Assembly: GCA_020446665.1 (NCBI GenBank) | Contig: JAGREF010000302.1 | Location: forward strand, 1-9,209 | Origin: Sphingomonadaceae bacterium | GTDB taxonomy: Bacteria > Pseudomonadota > Alphaproteobacteria > Sphingomonadales > Sphingomonadaceae | Reading direction: 5' to 3' | DNA: 9,209 nt | Part shown: in pieces, positions 4,311-9,209 of the stretch | Layout: every line of letters starts with the position of its first letter | How positions within the stretch are numbered: the first letter of the stretch is position 1 | The notes under the pieces: model-generated | Told to the model about the DNA's origin: nothing | What the model saw: only the letters and a program-made list of their open reading frames with translations | Databases searched by the model: none | Made by a program: the position numbers and the translations under genes

Positions 4311-6950
4311 ATGAGTGGGGGTTCACGCATTGTCGCCTTCGGGTCCGGAGAGGGTACCGAAACAGAGCAGCCGGCCAGCAAGGCCGCGCCGCTCGACCTG
4401 TCTGAAACCGAAATGCAGGATGACGGCGAAAGCTGGGATGCCGGTTGGGATGCAGAGGACGATGCGTCCCCTCGCAGTTTTGCGTGGCTCCTCCCGGTCA
4501 TCGCGGTGCTGGTGATCCTGGGCTGGACCGGCTTTTTCGGCTGGGCCCACCAGGCCGAAATCAAGGCTGGCGGCACGCCTCAGCAATGGAGCGACTGGAT
4601 CGTGCAATGGTCTGTCCCGACCCTGCTGGTGATCGGGACATGGCTGCTCGCCATGCGCAACAGCCGCCGTGAGGCGGTGCGTTTCACGGATACGGCAGCG
4701 GCCCTGCGGCGAGAATCCGAAGCGCTGGAAGCGCGCCTGTCCATCATCAATCGCGAGCTGAGCCTTGCGCGCGAATTCCTAGGCTCGCAATCGCGCGAAC
4801 TGGAATCGCTTGGCCGCATTGCGAGCGAACGCCTGTCCCAGCATGCCCATACGCTGGAAGGGCTGATCCACGATAACAGCGCGCAGGTCGAAACCATCGG
4901 ATCGATCTCTTCCGTCGCGCTGGAAAACATGTCGCGCCTGCGGGACGATCTGCCAGTCATCACCAATTCGGCCAAGGATGTCTCTAACCAGATTGGCAAT
5001 GCCGGGCGCATTGCGATGGAACAGCTCGACACGATGATTGCCGGGTTTGAGCGGCTCAACAGCTTTGGCGAAGCGAGCGAACGACAGGTTGGATCGCTGC
5101 AGAGCAAGGTTGAGGCTGCCCTCGCCGCTTTTGAAGCGCAGGCGGCGCAGTTGGACGATATCATGGCATCGCGTTTCGATACGCTTGCCAATAAGAGCGA
5201 ATTGTTCCGCGCTGACCTCGACAAACGCGAAGTGGAAGCGCTGGCGGCGCTGCGCAACCGGGCCGAGCGCCTGCGTGAAGAGCTTGGCGGAGCGCATGAA
5301 GTGCTGGAAACCGAAGAGGAAGAAGCGCTCAGATCCCTCCAGGCTCGCATTAATGCGATCCGGGAAAGTGCCGCCACAGTTGGCCGTGCGATGCGCGAAA
5401 GCGAGGACAAAGCGATTACCGACTGGCAGGCCCATATGGAACGTCTGCGCAGCAATCTCACCGAAGTGCTCGACGAAGTCAGCCGGATTGACACGATGGC
5501 GATGGAATCCGCCCGCCAGCGGCTGCTGGATATCAACCGTGAAGCTGCCGAAGTGGACGAGCGGCTGATCGAGCGGAACACTCAGTTTGACGAGCAGATG
5601 GCAGAACGGCGCAGCCAGTTGGAAGAATTTGCAGCCGGCAGTTCTGACCAGCTTGCCACGCAGCTTGCCGCCATTGACGCCGCCCTTTCCGAACGGCGCG
5701 AACAGCAGGTGGAGCAGACCCGTCTGCTGGCCGAACATGCTGAGACGATCACTGAGAAACTATCGGCCATGCGCGGCGAAATCGAGACAGTGGCGCAAAC
5801 CGGTGGCGAGGCAACGGCCCGTCTGTCGACTGCGCTGGAAGAGCTGGCGAGCATGCTCAATGGCAGCCGCACCGCTCTGGATGGAACAGATAGTGCGATT
5901 GCAGAGCTGACCGATTCAGCGGTCCGCCTGCTTGAAATCATTCAGGCCGGCGCGCGCACCAGCCGCGAAGATCTGACACTTGCCATTGGTGAGGCTGAAA
6001 CCCGGCTCGGGGATGTGGTTGAACAGGCGCAGAATACCAGCCTGCTGCTGGGGGAAACCAGCAAGAAGGGCGAGCAACTGTCCAGCTACGTCATCGCAGC
6101 GCGCGCAGAAGGGGCCGCAACGGGGCAGGATATCGAAGCCCTTCAGGCCCGCATCGCCGAAACCCACAATGCCCAGGCAGCGCGTCTGGCCGAACTGAGG
6201 CAGAGCTTGGCCACGCTGGACGAGGAAAGCACCACACTGGCTGGCAAGGCCGAAGGGCAACTGGCCGCCGCGCTGGACAAGCTGCAAACTGCCACCCGCG
6301 ATGCGCTGGCCAATCTGCAAGGCACTACCGGGCAAGGCATTCGCGAACTGGCGGAGAAAGTCGGCAGTGAAGCCGCCGAAGCGGTGGACCGGGCGCTGCG
6401 TTTCAAGACCACCGAATCCATTGCCCAGCTGGAACAGGCCGCCGCCCATTCAGCCGGTGTCAGCCGCGAGGCCGCAGTGCAATTGCGGGATCAGCTGGCC
6501 AAGGTGAATGAACTGGCCAGCAATCTGGAAACCCGCGTGCAGCGCGCGCGCGAACGGGCGGAAGAACAGGTCAATAATGACTTCTCACGCCGCGTCGCCC
6601 TGATTACCGAAGCGCTCAATTCCAACTCCATCGACATTGCCAAGGCACTGTCGAGCGAAGTTACGGACACGGCATGGGCCAGCTATCTGCGCGGGGATCG
6701 CGGTATTTTCACACGCCGCGCCGTGCGTCTGATCGACAATACGGAAGCGCGCGACATCGCGGAGATCTATGACAATGACCCGGATTTCCGGGATCATGTC
6801 AGCCGCTATATCCACGATTTCGAAGCGATGCTGCGGACGATGCTGTCCACCCGCGATGGCAATGCACTGGGCGTAACCCTGCTTAGTTCCGATATGGGCA
6901 AGCTCTATGTCGTGCTGGCACAGGCAATCGAGCGCCTGCGCGAAGCCTGA
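4311..6950 (+). CDS. 879-residue two-span membrane protein with very long coiled coil, TipN-like architecture
   Basis: Residues 1-56 are acidic and probably disordered. Two membrane helices follow (about 57-77 and 101-116) with a short loop carrying Trp and Gln. The basic RNSRR after the second helix places both ends in the cytoplasm. Residues about 120-750 form a long helical coiled coil rich in Ala, Glu, Arg, Gln and Leu, and there is no proline from 216 to 823. A distinct C-terminal domain (about 755-879) contains RGDRGIFTRRAVRL, RYIHDFEAML and LLSSDMGKLYV. The protein has no cysteine and no Walker motif. The Caulobacter polarity factor TipN has the same plan (about 880-890 residues, two N-terminal spans, large coiled coil), so a cell-pole or envelope scaffold is plausible, but I cannot prove homology. 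The ATG at 4311 is directly preceded in frame by TGA TAG, which fixes it as the earliest start. Confidence 0.88.
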   Translation: MSGGSRIVAFGSGEGTETEQPASKAAPLDLSETEMQDDGESWDAGWDAEDDASPRSFAWLLPVIAVLVILGWTGFFGWAHQAEIKAGGTPQQWSDWIVQWSVPTLLVIGTWLLAMRNSRREAVRFTDTAAALRRESEALEARLSIINRELSLAREFLGSQSRELESLGRIASERLSQHAHTLEGLIHDNSAQVETIGSISSVALENMSRLRDDLPVITNSAKDVSNQIGNAGRIAMEQLDTMIAGFERLNSFGEASERQVGSLQSKVEAALAAFEAQAAQLDDIMASRFDTLANKSELFRADLDKREVEALAALRNRAERLREELGGAHEVLETEEEEALRSLQARINAIRESAATVGRAMRESEDKAITDWQAHMERLRSNLTEVLDEVSRIDTMAMESARQRLLDINREAAEVDERLIERNTQFDEQMAERRSQLEEFAAGSSDQLATQLAAIDAALSERREQQVEQTRLLAEHAETITEKLSAMRGEIETVAQTGGEATARLSTALEELASMLNGSRTALDGTDSAIAELTDSAVRLLEIIQAGARTSREDLTLAIGEAETRLGDVVEQAQNTSLLLGETSKKGEQLSSYVIAARAEGAATGQDIEALQARIAETHNAQAARLAELRQSLATLDEESTTLAGKAEGQLAAALDKLQTATRDALANLQGTTGQGIRELAEKVGSEAAEAVDRALRFKTTESIAQLEQAAAHSAGVSREAAVQLRDQLAKVNELASNLETRVQRARERAEEQVNNDFSRRVALITEALNSNSIDIAKALSSEVTDTAWASYLRGDRGIFTRRAVRLIDNTEARDIAEIYDNDPDFRDHVSRYIHDFEAMLRTMLSTRDGNALGVTLLSSDMGKLYVVLAQAIERLREA

Positions 6951-7238
6951 TCATTTATATTCCGGCAATTCTGGCGCGCTGCCGTAGAAATTGAGATCCT
7001 GCAGACCGATCCAGCCATAGGTGTAATTGGCCACGAACAGGGCCGTCAGCACGGCAGCCAGAATGGTTGCGCGCAAGGCCAGCTTGCCGGGGCGAAAATT
7101 GGCCGGGGCGGAATCGGCCTGACCGGGGATTTTTTCGATCCCTGCCTCATCATGCGTGCGAACGCCGAAAGGCAGCAGGAAAAAGGCGCTGGCCACCCAT
7201 AACAGGAAATAGATCGCCAGGATCGACGTCCACTGCAT
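6951..7238 (-). CDS. DUF1467 family membrane protein
   Basis: This is a 95-residue protein with two membrane helices, at about residues 5-25 and 55-78. The first is followed by the LPFGVRTHDEAG segment that marks DUF1467 proteins, small alphaproteobacterial inner-membrane proteins of unknown function. The tail after the second helix is short and aromatic. The start is well supported: AGGAG inside the last codons of the RNase J gene lies 8 bases before the ATG, and only 4 bases separate the two genes, so they are co-transcribed and probably translationally coupled. Its TGA stop directly abuts the TGA of the convergent coiled-coil gene with no base between them. Family membership is fairly sure; the role is unknown. 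Confidence 0.87.
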   Translation of the reverse strand: MQWTSILAIYFLLWVASAFFLLPFGVRTHDEAGIEKIPGQADSAPANFRPGKLALRATILAAVLTALFVANYTYGWIGLQDLNFYGSAPELPEYK

Positions 7239-7242
7239 TGTC

Positions 7243-8889
7243 TCAGCTCCTCGCCATCAGCACGCGCACTTGCGGCCGTTTGCCACACCAGCGCTGCGCC
7301 GCCCTGCGCGCGGCAAGCCGCGCCGCCTCGTGAATATCTGCCGGATCCTTGCGAGCGGGCCCTTTCAGTCGCTGGATCGCAGTGACAATGTCCTGCGTCG
7401 CCTCGGCAACAAAGGCAGGATAATCTTCATCCAGCGGCAGCCCAACACCTTCAACCATAGGCTGCAATTTGTGATCCAGCGCAACAATCACGATGCCATC
7501 ACGCGCGATGCGGCGGCGCATGGTCACGGCGTCTCCGTCTGACGGAACGATGATGTCCCCGTCGAGCACCAGACGGCCGCTGCGCACTTCAGCAATCTTG
7601 CCGGGTTTGCCCGGAGCCAACCGTACCAGATCGCCATTCTTCTGGACGACTTGCTGCGGAATGCCGCACTTCTTGCCCAGCCTCGCCTGCTCCGCCATGT
7701 GCCGGATTTCCCCGTGAACAGGGATGAGCGTGGTTGGCCGCAGCCAGCTGTAGAGCGCCTCCAGTTCGGGCCTGCCGGGGTGGCCGGACACGTGAATATG
7801 GCTCTGACGATCAGTCACCATCACGATCCCGCGCGCGGCAAGCTGGTTCTGTACCCGGCCGATGGATATTTCATTGCCCGGAATCTGGCGGCTGGAAAAC
7901 AGCACCACATCGCCGCTGACCAGTTCAAGCTGGTGGTTATTCTCTGCAATGCGGGCCAGCGCAGCGCGCGGCTCACCCTGCCCGCCAGTTGCCACGATCA
8001 GTAATTCGCCGCGCGGCAGCCCGTTAGCAGTGTCGAAATCGACGGTATCGGGAAAATTCTGCAAATAGCCAGTAGACTGACCCACCTCGATAATCCGCTC
8101 AAGCGATCGCCCTGCCACGCAAATCTGGCGGCCGGTAGCCTTGGCCACTTCACCCAATGTTTCCAGCCGTGCGACGTTGGAGGCAAAGGTCGTGACCAGC
8201 ACGCGCTTGCCGCCATGGCGCTGCACCTCTTCTAGCAGGCCGCGATAGACCGCGCCTTCGGAACCGCTGGCAGTGGGATTGAAGGCATTGGTGGAATCGC
8301 AGACGAGGAAGTCGATCCCCTCATCCCCCATCGCGCAGAGTTCTTCCTGCGTTGTGGGTTCGCCGATGATCGGTTCTTCGTCCAGCTTCCAGTCGCCCGT
8401 GTGGAATATGCGCCCATGCGGCGTGTCGATCAGCAGTGCGTTCCCTTCGGCAATGGAATGCGCCAGCGGGACATAGGACATTTCGAACGGCCCCAGCGCA
8501 AACGGCTCCAGATCGTCGATGATATTGAGTTCGACATCCTTCGCTATACCGGCCTCTTCCAGCTTGCGCAGCACCAGTTCGGCTGTGAAGGGCGTGGCGT
8601 AAAGCGGCACCCCCAGATCAGCGGCGAAATAAGGCACCGCACCAATGTGATCCTCATGCCCGTGGGTCAGGACAATACCCACCAGATCGTCCAGCCGTTC
8701 TTCGATAAAGTCGAGGTCGGCAAATACCAGCTCCGTGCCCGGATATTCATTCGCGCCAAAGGTCATGCCCAGATCGACCATCAGCCATTTGCCTTCGCAA
8801 CCGTAGAGATTGACGTTCATGCCAATCTCGCCCGAGCCGCCAAGTGCGAGGAAGAGCAGTTCCTGTTCGGGGGTGAAATCCTTCTTCAC
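7243..8889 (-). CDS. rnj: Ribonuclease J
   Basis: This 548-residue metallo-beta-lactamase/beta-CASP nuclease is expected to act in the cytoplasm in RNA maturation and decay, combining endonuclease and 5'-to-3' exonuclease activity. The zinc-binding set is visible: HGHEDH at 76-81, H144 in PLAHS, D166 in HTGDWKLD, and the late H392 in VHGE. The beta-CASP part includes CDSTNA (197-202), [10 protein letters not shown] (233-242) and [12 protein letters not shown] (364-375). The opening [15 protein letters not shown] is typical of the family, and the length is near the usual 550-560. The start is GTG, and its first bases overlap the TGA of the upstream pantothenate kinase (GTGA), pointing to translational coupling. 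A GGAG lies 11 bases before it. It is followed 4 bases later by the DUF1467 gene. Nothing is missing from the active site. Confidence 0.96.
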   Translation of the reverse strand: MKKDFTPEQELLFLALGGSGEIGMNVNLYGCEGKWLMVDLGMTFGANEYPGTELVFADLDFIEERLDDLVGIVLTHGHEDHIGAVPYFAADLGVPLYATPFTAELVLRKLEEAGIAKDVELNIIDDLEPFALGPFEMSYVPLAHSIAEGNALLIDTPHGRIFHTGDWKLDEEPIIGEPTTQEELCAMGDEGIDFLVCDSTNAFNPTASGSEGAVYRGLLEEVQRHGGKRVLVTTFASNVARLETLGEVAKATGRQICVAGRSLERIIEVGQSTGYLQNFPDTVDFDTANGLPRGELLIVATGGQGEPRAALARIAENNHQLELVSGDVVLFSSRQIPGNEISIGRVQNQLAARGIVMVTDRQSHIHVSGHPGRPELEALYSWLRPTTLIPVHGEIRHMAEQARLGKKCGIPQQVVQKNGDLVRLAPGKPGKIAEVRSGRLVLDGDIIVPSDGDAVTMRRRIARDGIVIVALDHKLQPMVEGVGLPLDEDYPAFVAEATQDIVTAIQRLKGPARKDPADIHEAARLAARRAAQRWCGKRPQVRVLMARS

Positions 8890-9209
8890 TTGGCAGACCG
8901 CTCCGCAATAATCGCCAGACCTTCCAGCGTGAGATCGGAATCGACCCCGTCGAACATCTCGGTATGTTCATCGAACAGTATGGCAAGGCCGCCGGTCGCG
9001 ACCACTTTGGCGGGCCTGCCGATTTCGCTCCGCATACGGGCAATCAATCCTTCCATCATGGCGACATAGCCCCAGAAAACGCCGATCAGCATCTGGTCTT
9101 CCGTATTGGTGCCGATCACGCTGGCACTGCGCGGGGCCTCAATGGCGATGCGCGGCAATTTGGCCGTATTGCCCACCAGCGCATCGAGCGAGAGGTTGAT
9201 CCCCGGCGC
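8886..9209 (-). CDS. coaX: Type III pantothenate kinase (partial, C-terminal part)
   Basis: The last 107 residues of a type III pantothenate kinase are present; the N-terminal part lies beyond the right edge of the window. The enzyme phosphorylates pantothenate with ATP, the first step of coenzyme A synthesis, in the cytoplasm. Recognisable family segments are [11 protein letters not shown] at the edge, [22 protein letters not shown], the long helix [14 protein letters not shown] and the glycine motif VVATGGLA. Its TGA stop overlaps the GTG start of RNase J by four bases. In alphaproteobacteria coaX usually lies downstream of birA and the nuo operon, which would be to the right of this window. 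Confidence 0.94.
   Translation of the reverse strand, partial: APGINLSLDALVGNTAKLPRIAIEAPRSASVIGTNTEDQMLIGVFWGYVAMMEGLIARMRSEIGRPAKVVATGGLAILFDEHTEMFDGVDSDLTLEGLAIIAERSAK

Noticed and set aside
4580..5738. Two long minus-strand open frames (333 and 319 codons) opposite the coiled-coil gene
   Set aside because: The Ser/Arg-rich and Phe/Gly-rich compositions mirror the repeated codons of the coiled-coil gene read backwards. Neither has a recognisable fold or a ribosome site.
4311..6950. ATPase or chemotaxis-receptor function for the coiled-coil protein
   Set aside because: There is no GxxxxGK[ST] Walker motif, and the conserved hairpin-tip motif of methyl-accepting proteins is absent, so only the two-span plus coiled-coil layout resembles those families.

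Overview
The window looks like a piece of chromosome from an alphaproteobacterium, most likely of the order Sphingomonadales. The coding density is very high, the third codon positions are GC-rich, and the order type III pantothenate kinase - RNase J - DUF1467 protein, with its characteristic sequences, is typical of that group. There are no RNA genes, insertion sequences, CRISPR arrays or long non-coding stretches. The largest gap between genes is about 80 bases.

Layout. At the left edge (1-287, + strand) is the tail of an unidentified gene followed by a 67-residue two-span membrane protein. Next is a four-gene minus-strand cluster, read from 4241 down to 279: a small HPt-like protein, a 393-residue soluble-plus-membrane protein, a helical protein resembling DUF2336, and a soluble histidine-kinase-like protein. 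Divergent from this cluster, across a 69-base intergenic region, is a large (879 residues) two-span membrane protein with a very long coiled coil (4311-6950, + strand). At the right edge (9209 down to 6951, minus strand) is the housekeeping group coaX (partial) - RNase J - DUF1467, tightly packed with a 4-base overlap and a 4-base gap.

The central locus (279-6950) is the interesting part. The kinase-like protein keeps a complete ATP-binding domain and a PleC/DivJ/DivL-like dimerisation domain, but proline sits where the phospho-accepting histidine should be. The HPt-like protein has methionine at its phospho-histidine position. Neither change can come from a single-base error. The 393-residue protein looks like a nucleotidyltransferase/CDP-alcohol phosphotransferase fusion that has lost its catalytic motifs. 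The divergent protein has the architecture of TipN-type polarity factors: acidic N-terminus, two membrane spans, huge cytoplasmic coiled coil.

My working hypothesis is that this is a signalling or scaffolding module built from pseudo-enzymes, in which former phosphorelay parts act by binding, possibly at the cell pole or envelope. The sequence shows the missing residues directly. The functional link between the genes is inference.
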